This document shows, in pieces, positions 1 to 8,390 of a stretch of DNA of 33,119 nucleotides. The notes beneath the pieces were generated by a model. That model was not told where the DNA came from, did not search any database, and was given only the letters and a program-made list of their open reading frames with translations. Positions within the stretch are counted from its first letter, which is position 1, and each line of letters starts with the position of its first letter. Both the position numbers and the translations under genes were made by a program. This DNA comes from Photobacterium sp. OFAV2-7 (GTDB lineage: Bacteria > Pseudomonadota > Gammaproteobacteria > Enterobacterales > Vibrionaceae), in assembly GCF_022347985.1 (NCBI RefSeq), contig NZ_JAKRFQ010000008.1, forward strand, positions 1 to 33,119, read 5' to 3'.

Positions 1-211
1 AGAACAGTCTGTCGCAGGGTTTTGTATTAGGGATATACCCTGTGGCATGCTCGGTCATTGCTCTCTTGCGGGAGCGCAGGAGGAAGGTAGTCAAACCTGA
101 TTCAGGTACTCACTGGTGCAAAGAGGAGCGACCTATCCAGTTGCCATAGTTGGGAAAGCGGTCAAACTGTGATAGCTTCGAACTATCACGTAGTTATTGA
201 TAGGGAATGTC
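1..211 (+). other. Upstream region of ppnP, no protein gene seen
   Basis: No convincing coding frame was found here. The stretch is rich in short inverted repeats: a 6-bp stem with one G-U pair at 60-75 (GCTCTC / GGGAGC around a TTGC loop), a nearly perfect palindrome at 95-107 (ACCTGA / TCAGGT) and a 7-bp stem at 169-189. It could be a structured 5' leader or a small RNA. I compared it by eye with the c-di-GMP, lysine, glycine, TPP, FMN and 4.5S RNA consensus elements and it did not fit any of them. Confidence 0.35.
169..189 (+). promoter_or_regulatory. Hairpin just before the ppnP ribosome binding site
   Basis: GTGATAG at 169-175 pairs with CTATCAC at 183-189 around a 7-base loop. It ends 13 bases before the AGGGA ribosome binding site at 202-206. 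No run of T follows, so it is unlikely to be a simple terminator. A role in translation or mRNA stability, or as a protein-binding operator, is inference. Confidence 0.4.
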
Positions 212-493
212 ATGTTAAATGTAAATGAATACTTTGATGGTCAGGTCAAGTCGATTGGCTTTGAAACCCAGGGCGAGCATACCAGCGTTGGGGTAATGGT
301 ACCGGGTGAATATACTTTCGGGACGGCTGCGCCGGAGCGCATGACAGTGGTCAAAGGTGCGCTAACAGTGAAGCTGCCGGGGCATATCGAGTGGGAAACC
401 TATAATGCCGGTGACGATTTCGAGGTACCGGGTGATTCCTCCTTCCAGGTCAAAGTCACGGATACGACGGCCTACCTGTGCGACTACTTATAA
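212..493 (+). CDS. ppnP: Pyrimidine/purine nucleoside phosphorylase PpnP
   Basis: A 93-residue protein of the PpnP (YaiE, DUF1255) family, which is 94 residues in E. coli. Family members cleave nucleosides with phosphate to give free base and ribose-1-phosphate in the cytoplasm. The characteristic NEYF start, the VKSIGF segment, the [21 protein letters not shown] core and the C-terminal YLCDYL are all present, consistent with one small cupin barrel. The ATG at 212 was chosen because the family begins at this residue and an AGGGA motif lies 5 bases upstream; the TTG at 197 would add five unrelated residues. The gene stands alone and ends at a terminator shared with the converging FAS1 gene. 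Confidence 0.93.
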   Translation: MLNVNEYFDGQVKSIGFETQGEHTSVGVMVPGEYTFGTAAPERMTVVKGALTVKLPGHIEWETYNAGDDFEVPGDSSFQVKVTDTTAYLCDYL

Positions 494-516
494 GTCGTTA
501 TATCTGTTATTGAGAT

Positions 517-545
517 AAAAAAGCTTCGCCTCGGCGAAGCTTTTT
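517..545. terminator. Bidirectional terminator between ppnP and the FAS1 gene
   Basis: An 8-bp GC-rich stem (GCTTCGCC 523-530, GGCGAAGC 533-540) is flanked by AAAAAA on the left and TTTTT on the right, so it has a T tract on both strands. It lies between two convergent genes. Confidence 0.85.
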
Positions 546-551
546 GATGGA

Positions 552-1061
552 CTATTCTTTCGGGATCAGCACAGTGTCGATAATGTGGATAATGCCGTTG
601 CTGGCTTCTATTCCTCCGGCAATGACCTTAGCCCCATTGACTGTCACGCTATCCTCGCCATTCTCGATGGTTACCGTTCCCCCCTGCAGAGTTTTGGGGA
701 GTTTCAGCATGCCGACTTCCTTGGAGGAAATGGCACCGGGCAGGACATGATATTTGAGCAGGGCCTGAAGCTGTTCTTTGTTTTCAGGCTTGAGCAGCTC
801 GGCCAGCGCCCCTTCCGGCAATTTATTGAAGGCATCGTCAGTCGGTGCCAGCATGGTAAACGGTCCTTTCCCTTCCAGCGTGCCGCTCAGACCCGATGCC
901 CGTATTGCCATCACCAGGGTTTGAAAGTCACTGTTGGTGGCAGCAACCTCGACCAGGTTGATCTTTGGTTTCTCGTGATGAGTGGCAACGGCCAAGCCTG
1001 ATAGGGTGAGTAGGAATAAAGCACTCAGTGAGTAGGAAAGAAAGCGTTGTACTGTCTTCAT
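552..1061 (-). CDS. Secreted fasciclin (FAS1) domain protein
   Basis: A 169-residue protein made of a signal peptide (about residues 1-26: lysine and arginine near the start, a hydrophobic stretch, and a likely cut after GLAVA) followed by a single FAS1 domain. The FAS1 H1 motif is visible as GPFTMLAPTDDAFNKLP near residues 66-82 and the H2 motif as GIIHIIDTVLIP at the C-terminus. Single-domain FAS1 proteins are widespread in marine bacteria and are linked to adhesion or matrix binding, but most have no assigned function. The ATG at 1061 is preceded by GAGGG. It is monocistronic, between the terminator shared with ppnP and the fis terminator. The family call is firm; the role is unknown. Confidence 0.88.
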   Translation of the reverse strand: MKTVQRFLSYSLSALFLLTLSGLAVATHHEKPKINLVEVAATNSDFQTLVMAIRASGLSGTLEGKGPFTMLAPTDDAFNKLPEGALAELLKPENKEQLQALLKYHVLPGAISSKEVGMLKLPKTLQGGTVTIENGEDSVTVNGAKVIAGGIEASNGIIHIIDTVLIPKE

Positions 1062-1150
1062 TGGTTAACCCTCGTCTTATTGCTTTGTTGTTATCAGAGC
1101 TTATACGTACAAAGAGGGAGTATGGTTCAAAGAGGGAGGCGTGTTGTCTT

Positions 1151-1186
1151 AAAAACAGAAAAGGCCTGACATAATGCCAGGCCTTT
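1151..1186 (-). terminator. Rho-independent terminator of dusB-fis
   Basis: Read on the minus strand, AAAGGCCTG (1186-1178) pairs with CAGGCCTTT (1168-1160) around a 9-base loop and is followed by a T-rich tail (TTTTCTGTTTTT). It lies 21 bases after the fis stop codon. Confidence 0.85.
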
Positions 1187-1206
1187 GGTAACAGGGTGAA
1201 CCTAAA

Positions 1207-1503
1207 TTAGTTCATGCCGTATTTTTTCAGCTTCTTGCGAAGTGTACCGCGGTTGATACCCATCATAGTTGCTGCGCGAGTCTGGTTACCGCGGGTGTAC
1301 TGCATGATGGTGTCTAGTAGCGGCTGTTCAACTTCAGCAAGTACTAGCTCGTACAGATCATCGACTTCCTGACCGTTTAACTGAGCAAGGTAGTTTTTAA
1401 GCGACGCTTTGACAGAGTCACGTAGTGGCTTCTGTGTGATTTGGTCCTGTGAAGTTACAGTTGTCACTGTTAATGCTTCGGAAGTCAGATTTTGTTCGAA
1501 CAT
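1207..1503 (-). CDS. fis: DNA-binding protein Fis
   Basis: A 98-residue nucleoid-associated protein of exactly the E. coli length. Fis dimers bend DNA, activate rRNA promoters and help inversion and excision recombination. The sequence is almost identical to enterobacterial Fis from [10 protein letters not shown] onward, including the [22 protein letters not shown] core helix and the C-terminal helix-turn-helix (about residues 74-98, GNQTRAA through KLKKYGMN). The first part ([13 protein letters not shown]) also matches and fixes the start. It is the second gene of the dusB-fis operon, 22 bases after dusB, and is followed by a strong terminator. Growth-rate and stringent control through the promoter upstream of dusB is expected from the family. 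Confidence 0.98.
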   Translation of the reverse strand: MFEQNLTSEALTVTTVTSQDQITQKPLRDSVKASLKNYLAQLNGQEVDDLYELVLAEVEQPLLDTIMQYTRGNQTRAATMMGINRGTLRKKLKKYGMN

Positions 1504-1525
1504 ATTCTGTAAGCTCTTCTAGTAT

Positions 1526-2491
1526 TTATGCAACGTTTTCGAAGTAGCCTTGCAGCGCATCGAGTTGCTGTTGGGCATCTTCGATAGCGTTGAAGGTCCG
1601 GCGAAAATCACCAGCAGGTGCATGCTCTTTCAGGTACCAAGACACGTGTTTACGTGCGATGCGTAACCCCAGATATTCCCCGTAGAAACGGTGAAGCTCC
1701 TGAACATGGCCCAGCATAATGCCACCCACTTCATCCATGGACGGAGCAGGCAGGTGTTCGCCAGTTGTTAAGTAATGGTGGATTTCCTGGAAAATCCACG
1801 GCCTTCCCTGTGCAGGCCGGCCAATCATCAAAGCATCGGCACCGGTATAATCCAGTACATAGCGCGCCTTTTCCGGAGAGTCGATATCACCGTTAGCGAT
1901 CACCGGGATAGACACCGCCTTTTTCGCTGCTTTGATGTAGTCGTATTCTGCCTCGCCTTTGTACATGCAAGCCTTGGTGCGGCCGTGAAGGGCCAGCGCC
2001 TGAATGCCACACTGCTCGGCAAGCTGTGCGATAGAGACACAGTTACGGTTATCAAGATCCCAGCCTGTACGCGTTTTCAGCGTAACAGGAACGTCAACGG
2101 CATCCACCACGGTCCGAAGAATCTCTTCGATCAGCTCGGGATATTGCAGCAGTGCCGAACCGGCAAGCCGCTTGTTGACCTTTTTGGCCGGACAGCCCAT
2201 GTTGATATCGATGATTTGCGCACCGTTCTCAACACTGAATTGTGCCGCTTCAGCCATTAGCTTCGGATCGGCACCGGCAATCTGAACCGAGCGGATGCCC
2301 GATTCGCCTTCGTGAACCATCCGGTTCTGGGACTTAGACGTTTTCCATAGATCTGGATTTGAAGACATCATCTCGCTTACAGCCATTCCTGCCCCGTAGC
2401 GCAGGCATAGTTCACGAAATGGCCGATCGGTCACACCCGCCATTGGCGCGACTATCAGCTGGTTTTTAAGTTGATATGGACCGATCTTCAA
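1526..2491 (-). CDS. dusB: tRNA-dihydrouridine synthase B
   Basis: A flavin enzyme that reduces uridine to dihydrouridine in the D-loop of tRNA (position 17 in E. coli). With a TTG start at 2491 it is 321 residues, exactly the E. coli length, and begins MKIGPYQL like its homologues. Visible features are the FMN-binding [12 protein letters not shown] at residues 15-26, the [10 protein letters not shown] motif with catalytic Cys100, the HGRT motif, and the ALMIGR..QGRPWIF segment. An AGGAA motif lies 8 bases before the TTG. An in-frame ATG at 2560 would add 23 residues, but that codon lies upstream of the promoter at 2526-2554, so the longer form is unlikely. It is the first gene of the operon with fis. 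Confidence 0.95.
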   Translation of the reverse strand: MKIGPYQLKNQLIVAPMAGVTDRPFRELCLRYGAGMAVSEMMSSNPDLWKTSKSQNRMVHEGESGIRSVQIAGADPKLMAEAAQFSVENGAQIIDINMGCPAKKVNKRLAGSALLQYPELIEEILRTVVDAVDVPVTLKTRTGWDLDNRNCVSIAQLAEQCGIQALALHGRTKACMYKGEAEYDYIKAAKKAVSIPVIANGDIDSPEKARYVLDYTGADALMIGRPAQGRPWIFQEIHHYLTTGEHLPAPSMDEVGGIMLGHVQELHRFYGEYLGLRIARKHVSWYLKEHAPAGDFRRTFNAIEDAQQQLDALQGYFENVA

Positions 2492-2525
2492 ACGTCTGTT
2501 CCTGACTGTGCCAGTAAGGGCGCGC

Positions 2526-2554
2526 ATTTTACGCATTTTTTCCCTTTCTGAAAA
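2526..2554 (-). promoter_or_regulatory. Sigma-70 promoter of dusB-fis with GC-rich discriminator
   Basis: On the minus strand, TTTTCA (2554-2549) is separated by 17 bases from TAAAAT (2531-2526), directly followed by GCGCGCCC. A GC-rich discriminator just after the -10 box is the signature of promoters repressed by ppGpp/DksA, which fits the known control of dusB-fis in E. coli. The predicted transcript starts about 25-30 bases before the dusB TTG codon. Confidence 0.65.
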
Positions 2555-2654
2555 GGCCAATAATTGAGCATTTAGTTTTTGATTTGCAAAACTGCATGTT
2601 TTTCAATCGATTGGCTATTTCTTGCACAATAAATTTGTCTTAAATATTTGGTGA

Positions 2655-3539
2655 TTAGGCCTTGCGGCCCGCAATTCGGCACCATTCTTCCCGGGCTGTG
2701 ATCGGGTCCAGGTTTAGCTCGTCGCTATAGTAGGAAGCAACGTCTTCTGCCTGGCTTTCCAGCACACCGGAGATGGCAAGATCGCCGCCAGTCTTGACCA
2801 GGCTTTTGATCACAGGCGAAAGCTCGCGTAGCGGACCGGCAAGAATGTTGGCAACGACGACATCAGCCTGAATATTGTCTGGCTGATCTTTTGGCAGGTA
2901 CAGCTCAAGCTGGTCGGAAACGCCATTGCGCTCAGCGTTGTCACGCGAGGCGAGTATAGCCTGCGGGTCAATATCGATACCGATCACTTTGGCCGCACCT
3001 AGCTTGATGGCTGCAATGGCCAAGATACCCGAGCCACAGCCGAAGTCGATAACGGTTTTGCCAGTGAGATCCTGACCGTCGAGCCACTCCAGACACAGGG
3101 AGGTGGTTGGGTGGGTACCGGTACCAAAGGCTAGGCCCGGATCCAGCAATACATTCACCGCATCCGGCTCCGGGGCTTCACGCCAGCTCGGGCAAATCCA
3201 CAGGCGACGGCCGAAACGCATTGGGTGGAAGTTTTCCATCCACTCACGTTCCCAGTCCTTGTCTTCCAGTTGCTCAACTTTGTAGGCGAAGTCTTCGGCA
3301 ATCAGTGGGCTGTTTTTCAGCATGCTGAGCACGAAATCCATGTCAGCTTCGGCATCATACAAACCGATCACATCGGTATCACCCCAGAGGCGGGTTTCAC
3401 CGGGTAGCGGCTCGAATACCGGTGTGTCTTGCGCATCGAGGAATGTCACGGACAGGGCGCCAGTTTCTTCCATCAGCATATCGCCAATAGCTTCAGCATT
3501 CTCAGCTGTTGCGTTCAGTTTAATTTGAATCCAAGGCAT
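2655..3539 (-). CDS. prmA: Ribosomal protein L11 methyltransferase
   Basis: A 294-residue protein (E. coli PrmA is 293) that trimethylates several amino groups of ribosomal protein L11 using S-adenosylmethionine. The small N-terminal substrate-recognition domain begins [17 protein letters not shown] linker leads to a Rossmann-fold catalytic domain with [17 protein letters not shown] and the SAM-binding [15 protein letters not shown] motif, followed by the family's [10 protein letters not shown] segment. The ATG at 3539 matches the family start. It lies between panF and dusB on the same strand, 165 bases after the panF stop, with a hairpin terminator in the gap; it is probably transcribed on its own. 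Confidence 0.97.
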   Translation of the reverse strand: MPWIQIKLNATAENAEAIGDMLMEETGALSVTFLDAQDTPVFEPLPGETRLWGDTDVIGLYDAEADMDFVLSMLKNSPLIAEDFAYKVEQLEDKDWEREWMENFHPMRFGRRLWICPSWREAPEPDAVNVLLDPGLAFGTGTHPTTSLCLEWLDGQDLTGKTVIDFGCGSGILAIAAIKLGAAKVIGIDIDPQAILASRDNAERNGVSDQLELYLPKDQPDNIQADVVVANILAGPLRELSPVIKSLVKTGGDLAISGVLESQAEDVASYYSDELNLDPITAREEWCRIAGRKA

Positions 3540-3654
3540 GGGTTAATTCGCTTCAATGTTTGGCTACGGTTCAAGGACGCGGAGTCTAGCATAAAATTTA
3601 GTCAGCCCGCATCTACTTCGTCGGTCTGAGGCTTCGTGTCCGGTGAGTTTGGTC

Positions 3655-3686
3655 AGGGAAAAGATAGCACCAAATGGTGCTATCTT
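3655..3686 (-). terminator. Probable terminator after panF
   Basis: A 12-bp perfect inverted repeat (AAGATAGCACCA 3661-3672, TGGTGCTATCTT 3675-3686) lies 19 bases after the panF stop. On the minus strand it ends in TTTTCCC, a short T tract, so termination may be partial. Confidence 0.6.
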
Positions 3687-3704
3687 GCGGGTAAAACATA
3701 AGGT

Positions 3705-5165
3705 TTAGAGCTGATGTTGCGGGCTAGGTGCCGAAACGGGTTTGGCCAGACTGCCGAGTACAAAGGTCACCAGGCTAAGGAGTAATGTCGGGACGATAGC
3801 GTGCATCCCCCCCAGATCCGGCTTGACCAGCGATAGACCGATGTAGCAGCCAAGGCCGGTTACCATAGAGGCGAACGCCCCGGTGGCAGAGGCTTTTTTC
3901 CAGTACAGCCCGAGAACCAGTGGCCACAGGAACACGGCCTGCATACCGCCGAAGGCGAGCAAGTTGAGCCAGATAATCATGTCTGGCGGGTTGGTGGCGG
4001 CGACAAAGACCAAGGCCGAGAAAATACCGGTTACCCATAGCGACAGTTTAGGCAGGCGGGATTCGGCTTCCGGCCCCTCAGCGGCTTTGGGGTTGATGTA
4101 GTTGAGGTACAGGTCCTTGAACAGCGTTGCCGAGGCCTGGATCAGCTGCGAGTCGATGGTCGACATAATCGCGGCCATCGGGCCGGCCAGAAAGATCCCG
4201 GCGACGACAGGGGGCAGTACGGTTACCATCAGCGTCGGCATGATCTGATCCGGGCTGGCAATATCGGGCACGATGGCACGGCCAAGCGCGCCGGCCAGGT
4301 GCATGCCCAGCATCAGGAAGGCAACCATGGCGGTACTGATCACCATTCCCTTGTGTAGCGAGCGGCTGTCTTTATACGACATACAGCGTATCGCCGCATG
4401 TGGCAGGCCGATCACCCCGAAACAGACCAGAACCCAGAAGCTGAGCATGAAGGGTTGGGAGAGAAAGTTGTCCGGGCCGAACGGTGTGACCAGCGCGGGG
4501 TCGATATGATGCAATTCGGTCACCAGTTCGCCGACACTGCCCCCGGCGTGCACAATGCCGGCTAGCAGGGCGATGGTACCGATAATCATCATGACGCCCT
4601 GAACGGTGTCAGTCATCACCACGGCACGAAAGCCGCCGATAGTGGTATACAGACCGACCGTGACGGCAAACAGCATCAGGCCGTGGGAATAAGACAGTCC
4701 GGTGACGGTTTGCAGCAGGCGGGCACCGCCGACAAACTGCACTACCATGGTGCCAAAGAAGGCCAGCAATAGGGCCAACGAGGCAAAGATAACAACGGCC
4801 CGGTTCTTGTAGCGGGCGTAGAGGATGTCGTTGAGGGTCAGGGCGTTGTAGCGGCGGGCCTCGATAGCAAACTTCTTGCCGAGTACCCCCAGTGTGAGCC
4901 ACGCGGCAGGGAGCTGGATCATGGCCAGCAAGACCCAGCCCAGCCCCATTTTGTAGGCGGCACCCGGGCCACCGATAAAGGAGCTGGCGCTAGCATAGGT
5001 GGCCGCCAGTGTCATGGCCAGGACAAAACCGCCCATACTGCGGTTGCCGACCAGATACTCATTGAGGAAGCCCTTGCCGCGCTGGTGGTGTCGGCGGGTA
5101 AACAGGGCCAGGCCGAATACGGCTGCCAAATAGACGATAAGCGGAATTAGTAGCTGACTATTCAT
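3705..5165 (-). CDS. panF: Sodium/pantothenate symporter PanF
   Basis: A 486-residue inner-membrane transporter of the sodium:solute symporter family (E. coli PanF is 483) that imports pantothenate, the CoA precursor, with sodium. About 13 hydrophobic segments are visible. Diagnostic stretches shared with E. coli include FLNEY.VGNRSMGGFVLAM, YASASSFIGGPGAAYK, the GLGWVLLAMIQLPAAW helix and GALGRA. The ATG at 5165 overlaps the last codons of yhdT as ATGAATAG, typical of translational coupling; an upstream in-frame start at 5183 would add six residues and a 26-base overlap. It forms a two-gene operon with yhdT, the same order as in E. coli. Confidence 0.96.
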   Translation of the reverse strand: MNSQLLIPLIVYLAAVFGLALFTRRHHQRGKGFLNEYLVGNRSMGGFVLAMTLAATYASASSFIGGPGAAYKMGLGWVLLAMIQLPAAWLTLGVLGKKFAIEARRYNALTLNDILYARYKNRAVVIFASLALLLAFFGTMVVQFVGGARLLQTVTGLSYSHGLMLFAVTVGLYTTIGGFRAVVMTDTVQGVMMIIGTIALLAGIVHAGGSVGELVTELHHIDPALVTPFGPDNFLSQPFMLSFWVLVCFGVIGLPHAAIRCMSYKDSRSLHKGMVISTAMVAFLMLGMHLAGALGRAIVPDIASPDQIMPTLMVTVLPPVVAGIFLAGPMAAIMSTIDSQLIQASATLFKDLYLNYINPKAAEGPEAESRLPKLSLWVTGIFSALVFVAATNPPDMIIWLNLLAFGGMQAVFLWPLVLGLYWKKASATGAFASMVTGLGCYIGLSLVKPDLGGMHAIVPTLLLSLVTFVLGSLAKPVSAPSPQHQL

Positions 5166-5439
5166 CCGGGGTGTCCTTGTCAAAATCCAGAGACATATCC
5201 CGGTAGACGTACTTCACCATCAGGCCACATAGCAGGGTAAAGATCACCGGACCGATAATGCAGGCCAGCAGGAACCAGAGCGGAAAGCCCCAATATAGCT
5301 GCGGTAAGGTCTCGTGCACGTTGCTTGGTGCGAACGCGTAGGCCGAGCAGTACCACCAGAGGAAGTAGGCCAGGGCGAGGCCGATTGCCCATTTGGCTTC
5401 CTTATGGGCCTGGCGGTAGCGAGCAGAGAGCGTCTTCAT
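5158..5439 (-). CDS. yhdT: YhdT family small membrane protein (DUF997)
   Basis: A 93-residue protein with two predicted membrane helices, about residues 17-38 (from WAIGLALAYFLWWY) and 51-74 (from FPLWFLLACIIGPV), and an acidic C-terminal tail. It belongs to the DUF997 family found just upstream of panF and probably assists or accompanies the symporter; its exact job is unknown. The ATG at 5439 has GGAG eight bases upstream and is preferred to the TTG at 5457. The end overlaps the panF start by 8 bases. Confidence 0.88.
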   Translation of the reverse strand: MKTLSARYRQAHKEAKWAIGLALAYFLWWYCSAYAFAPSNVHETLPQLYWGFPLWFLLACIIGPVIFTLLCGLMVKYVYRDMSLDFDKDTPDE

Positions 5440-5593
5440 GCCGAAGTCTCCAGTCAATCAGCAACACTACTCAGAGAAGAGGTTGATAATACTGAGAGTG
5501 CGCATTGTTCATACAAATAAAGGTGGGGTATTGTGGCAAAACTCAGGGGTTAGTGCTAGAAACAAACCACATCAAATTGGCTATAACAGAACG

Positions 5594-5621
5594 AAAAAAG
5601 GCTGCCTGTCTGGCAGCCTTT
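5594..5621 (-). terminator. Rho-independent terminator of aroQ-accB-accC
   Basis: On the minus strand, AAGGCTGCC (5620-5612) pairs with GGCAGCCTT (5606-5598) around a 5-base loop, followed by a run of T (TTTTTTCGTT). It lies just after the accC stop codon. Confidence 0.85.
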
Positions 5622-5639
5622 GTATCATACAGTCAGTAA

Positions 5640-6983
5640 TTACTGCAGACCGAGCTTCTTCTCGAGATAGTGGATATTGGCACCACCATGCTGGAAGTTT
5701 TCATCTGCCATAATTTCTTGCTGCAGAGGAATGTTGGTCTTGATACCGTCGATGATTGCTTCACCCAGCGCGTTGCGCATGCGCGAGATCGCCACGTCAC
5801 GGTTTTCGCCGAAGGCAATCAGCTTGCCAATCATTGAATCGTAGTGTGGTGGTACCGAGTAGCCGGTGTAGATGTGAGATTCCCAACGGATCCCCATACC
5901 GCCCGGTGCGTGGAAACGCTCAATCTTACCCGGACAAGGCAGGAAACGCTCTGGATCTTCGGCGTTGATACGACATTCAACCGCATGGCCACGAACCTGG
6001 ATGTCACTCTGGCTGAACGACAGCGGCTGACCGGCAGCAATACGCAGCTGCTCTTTGATCAGGTCGACACCGGTAACCATCTCGGTCACTGGGTGCTCTA
6101 CCTGGATACGGGTGTTCATTTCAATGAAATAGAACTCGCCGTTCTCGTACAGGAACTCGAAGGTACCCGCGCCGCGGTAGTCGATTTCGATACATGCACG
6201 CGTACAGCGCTCACCGATGTACTTACGCATCTCTTCGGTGATACCCGGTGCCGGCGCTTCTTCCACTACTTTCTGGTGGCGACGCTGCATAGAACAGTCA
6301 CGCTCGCCCAGGTGGATAGCATTGCCCTGACCGTCTGCCAGAACCTGAACCTCGATGTGGCGAGGGTTTTCCAGGTACTTCTCCATGTATACCATGTCAT
6401 TGCCGAAACACGCTTTGGCTTCGGCACGGGTCATGGCGATCGCTTCAGACAGCTCGGCCTCGGTGCGAACAACACGCATACCACGACCGCCGCCGCCACC
6501 GGATGCCTTGATGATCACCGGGTAGCCGATGCGCTTGGCAAACGACTTGTTCTTGATCTCATCATCATCCAGCGGACCATCAGAACCCGGAACACAAGGT
6601 ACACCGGCTTTCTTCATGGCGTTGATTGCTGATACCTTGTCACCCATCATGCGGATGGTTTCTGCTTTTGGGCCAACGAAGATAAAGCCAGAACGTTCAA
6701 CCTGCTCGGCAAAATCAGCATTTTCGGACAGGAAGCCGTAACCCGGGTGGATAGCCACCGCGCCTGTAATTTCCGCCGCACTGATAATGCGCGGAATGTT
6801 CAGGTAGCTGTCGGTACCTCTAGCCGGGCCGATACAAACTGATTCGTCAGCCAGAAGTACGTGTTTAAGATCGCGGTCAGCCGTTGAGTGAACCGCTACG
6901 GTTTTGATCCCTAGCTCTTTACACGCACGCAATATACGTAGCGCAATTTCGCCTCGGTTGGCGATAACTAATTTATCTAACAT
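5640..6983 (-). CDS. accC: Acetyl-CoA carboxylase, biotin carboxylase subunit
   Basis: A 447-residue cytoplasmic enzyme (E. coli 449) that uses ATP and bicarbonate to carboxylate the biotin carried by AccB, the first half-reaction of fatty-acid synthesis. The biotin-carboxylase N-domain starts [20 protein letters not shown]. The ATP-grasp domain shows the glycine-rich [12 protein letters not shown] loop, the HIEVQVLAD stretch and [16 protein letters not shown]. The C-domain contains [12 protein letters not shown]. It lies 12 bases after accB, in the same order as in E. coli. All motifs expected of an active enzyme are present. Confidence 0.98.
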   Translation of the reverse strand: MLDKLVIANRGEIALRILRACKELGIKTVAVHSTADRDLKHVLLADESVCIGPARGTDSYLNIPRIISAAEITGAVAIHPGYGFLSENADFAEQVERSGFIFVGPKAETIRMMGDKVSAINAMKKAGVPCVPGSDGPLDDDEIKNKSFAKRIGYPVIIKASGGGGGRGMRVVRTEAELSEAIAMTRAEAKACFGNDMVYMEKYLENPRHIEVQVLADGQGNAIHLGERDCSMQRRHQKVVEEAPAPGITEEMRKYIGERCTRACIEIDYRGAGTFEFLYENGEFYFIEMNTRIQVEHPVTEMVTGVDLIKEQLRIAAGQPLSFSQSDIQVRGHAVECRINAEDPERFLPCPGKIERFHAPGGMGIRWESHIYTGYSVPPHYDSMIGKLIAFGENRDVAISRMRNALGEAIIDGIKTNIPLQQEIMADENFQHGGANIHYLEKKLGLQ

Positions 6984-6995
6984 AGGGCGCCCCGG

Positions 6996-7463
6996 TTACT
7001 CGATGATAACTAGTGGCTGGTCGAACTCGATTGCATCGCCGTCTTCAGCAAGAATAGCAACCACAGTACCCGCCTTGTCAGCTTCGATTTGGTTCATCAT
7101 CTTCATTGCTTCAACGATACATAGCGTATCGCCAACATTGACGCTCTGGCCGACTTCAACAAATGCTTTTGCTTCAGGGCTTGGGGCACGGTAGAAAGTA
7201 CCTACCATTGGAGAAAGAACCTGGTGGCCAGCAGGGGCTGCTGGTGCTGCCGGTGCTTCAGCGGCTGCAGGTGCGGCTGCTGGTGCAGGAGCAGCAACAG
7301 GCGCTGCTGGAGCTGCAGCAACAACTTGAGCTGGCGCGGCAACAGTGGCTACTGTTGAATTACGGCTGATGCGTACAGACTCTTCGCCTTCAGAAATCTC
7401 AAGCTCCGAGATACCAGACTCTTCTACCAGTTCGATTAGCTTTTTGATCTTACGAATATCCAT
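6996..7463 (-). CDS. accB: Acetyl-CoA carboxylase, biotin carboxyl carrier protein
   Basis: A 155-residue carrier protein (E. coli 156). It has an N-terminal helix region ([17 protein letters not shown]), an alanine/proline-rich flexible linker at about residues 42-80, and the biotinyl domain with the [12 protein letters not shown] motif. Lys121 is the biotin attachment site. The low-complexity linker is normal for the family. It is the middle gene of aroQ-accB-accC. In E. coli, AccB represses its own operon; no operator could be identified here. Confidence 0.98.
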   Translation of the reverse strand: MDIRKIKKLIELVEESGISELEISEGEESVRISRNSTVATVAAPAQVVAAAPAAPVAAPAPAAAPAAAEAPAAPAAPAGHQVLSPMVGTFYRAPSPEAKAFVEVGQSVNVGDTLCIVEAMKMMNQIEADKAGTVVAILAEDGDAIEFDQPLVIIE

Positions 7464-7488
7464 TTATCTTTCTCTTTATGTTGTTCAT

Positions 7489-7941
7489 TTAGCTTTCTGA
7501 ATGCAGGCGTCGTACAGCTGCATTCAGGGCGAATTCATATCCGTCCGGGCCTAGACCACAAATCACCCCGACTGCCTTATCGGACAGGTAGGAGTGATGG
7601 CGGAACGGCTCTCGGGCATGGACGTTAGACAGATGCACTTCAATAAACGGGATCTGGACCCCGAGCAGGGCATCGCGGATCGCTACGCTGGTGTGCGTGA
7701 AAGCGGCCGGATTGATAATGATAAAGTCCACCTTGCCGTGGGCACTGTGGATAGCATCAATCAACTCATGCTCGGCGTTAGATTGAATGTGGTCTAGCTC
7801 TACGCCCAGTTCGGTTGCTTTGGCAGTTAAACTCGAAACGATTTGAGCCAGTGTTTGCTGGCCGTAGTGGCCGGGCTCTCTGAGACCTAATAAGTTCAGG
7901 TTAGGTCCATTGATAAGTAAAATTCGTTGAACGGTCGACAT
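7489..7941 (-). CDS. aroQ: 3-dehydroquinate dehydratase, type II
   Basis: A 150-residue enzyme of the shikimate pathway that removes water from 3-dehydroquinate; type II enzymes are dodecamers unrelated to E. coli AroD. The signature [17 protein letters not shown] is at residues 11-27, with catalytic Arg21 and Tyr26. The [18 protein letters not shown] and [17 protein letters not shown] stretches, which hold the substrate-binding and active-site residues, are intact. It is the first gene of an operon with accB (25-base gap) and accC, an arrangement common in Vibrionaceae and Pseudomonas. A candidate promoter lies about 110 bases upstream. Confidence 0.97.
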   Translation of the reverse strand: MSTVQRILLINGPNLNLLGLREPGHYGQQTLAQIVSSLTAKATELGVELDHIQSNAEHELIDAIHSAHGKVDFIIINPAAFTHTSVAIRDALLGVQIPFIEVHLSNVHAREPFRHHSYLSDKAVGVICGLGPDGYEFALNAAVRRLHSES

Positions 7942-8340
7942 CTTGACGTTATATCACTTGTTTTTTGAGGTTTTACTCTAACAACGTGCAGGTAACTGCA
8001 ACCTTGCTTCCCGTGTGTCTCAATTCTGCTGCCAAAACATGCTTGGTGAGCAATTATAGTGAATTCAACGCAAATCGCAGCAAAATACTGGTCTAATCAC
8101 CACAATTTTATGTGGACACGTGTACGCTGTATTCTGGAGATTGTTGAATTAGACGGCAGTTTATTCGCAGAGTTCAGCCCTGTGCATCCAAGTTGTGGCG
8201 TAGCCCACGCTTTTCGTTGTGGACTTGTTTCATTTATCACATTCCTGAATACCAATGTGGAGAGTGATAGAGGCTGGGTGCCGGGTAGTGTAGCCTGCTT
8301 GCAGACAGAAGTGCGCGATCTGACTGGAAATTTTGACATT
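7942..8340. other. Intergenic region upstream of aroQ
   Basis: About 400 bases between the aroQ start and the acs terminator. The left part holds a candidate aroQ promoter (8053-8083). An open frame of 94 codons (8059-8343, plus strand) exists, but it has no clear ribosome binding site, no recognisable domain and an unusual composition (rich in Cys, Phe and Trp), so it is not called as a gene. Nothing else could be recognised. Confidence 0.5.
8053..8083 (-). promoter_or_regulatory. Candidate promoter of aroQ-accB-accC
   Basis: On the minus strand a consensus -10 box TATAAT (8058-8053) is preceded by TTGCTG (8083-8078) at a rather long 19-base spacing. It would give a leader of about 105 bases before aroQ. 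Confidence 0.4.
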
Positions 8341-8367
8341 TAACAAGAAAACCGCCCGAAGGCGGCT
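8341..8367 (-). terminator. Rho-independent terminator of acs
   Basis: On the minus strand CCGCC and GGCGG (8365-8352) form a stem around a stable TTCG tetraloop, followed by TTTTCTTGTT. It starts 24 bases after the acs stop codon. Confidence 0.8.
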
Positions 8368-8390
8368 TTGATCGTGTGGCCGAGAAAAGG

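Noticed and set aside
53-132. A riboswitch or 4.5S RNA in the ppnP upstream region
   Set aside because: Short matches such as GGAAGGTAGTCAAACC recall known RNAs, but the conserved cores and overall folds do not fit by eye; kept only as an unexplained structured region.
5844-6632. A 262-codon plus-strand frame opposite accC
   Set aside because: It lies wholly antisense to accC, which has full family similarity; long antisense frames are common in GC-rich genes.
7200-7340. Low-complexity repeat within accB
   Set aside because: It is the normal alanine/proline-rich linker of biotin carboxyl carrier proteins, not a separate repeat element.
8059-8343. A 94-codon open frame on the plus strand between aroQ and acs
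   Set aside because: No ribosome binding site, no recognisable domain and an unusual amino-acid composition; it overlaps the aroQ promoter candidate. It probably arises by chance.
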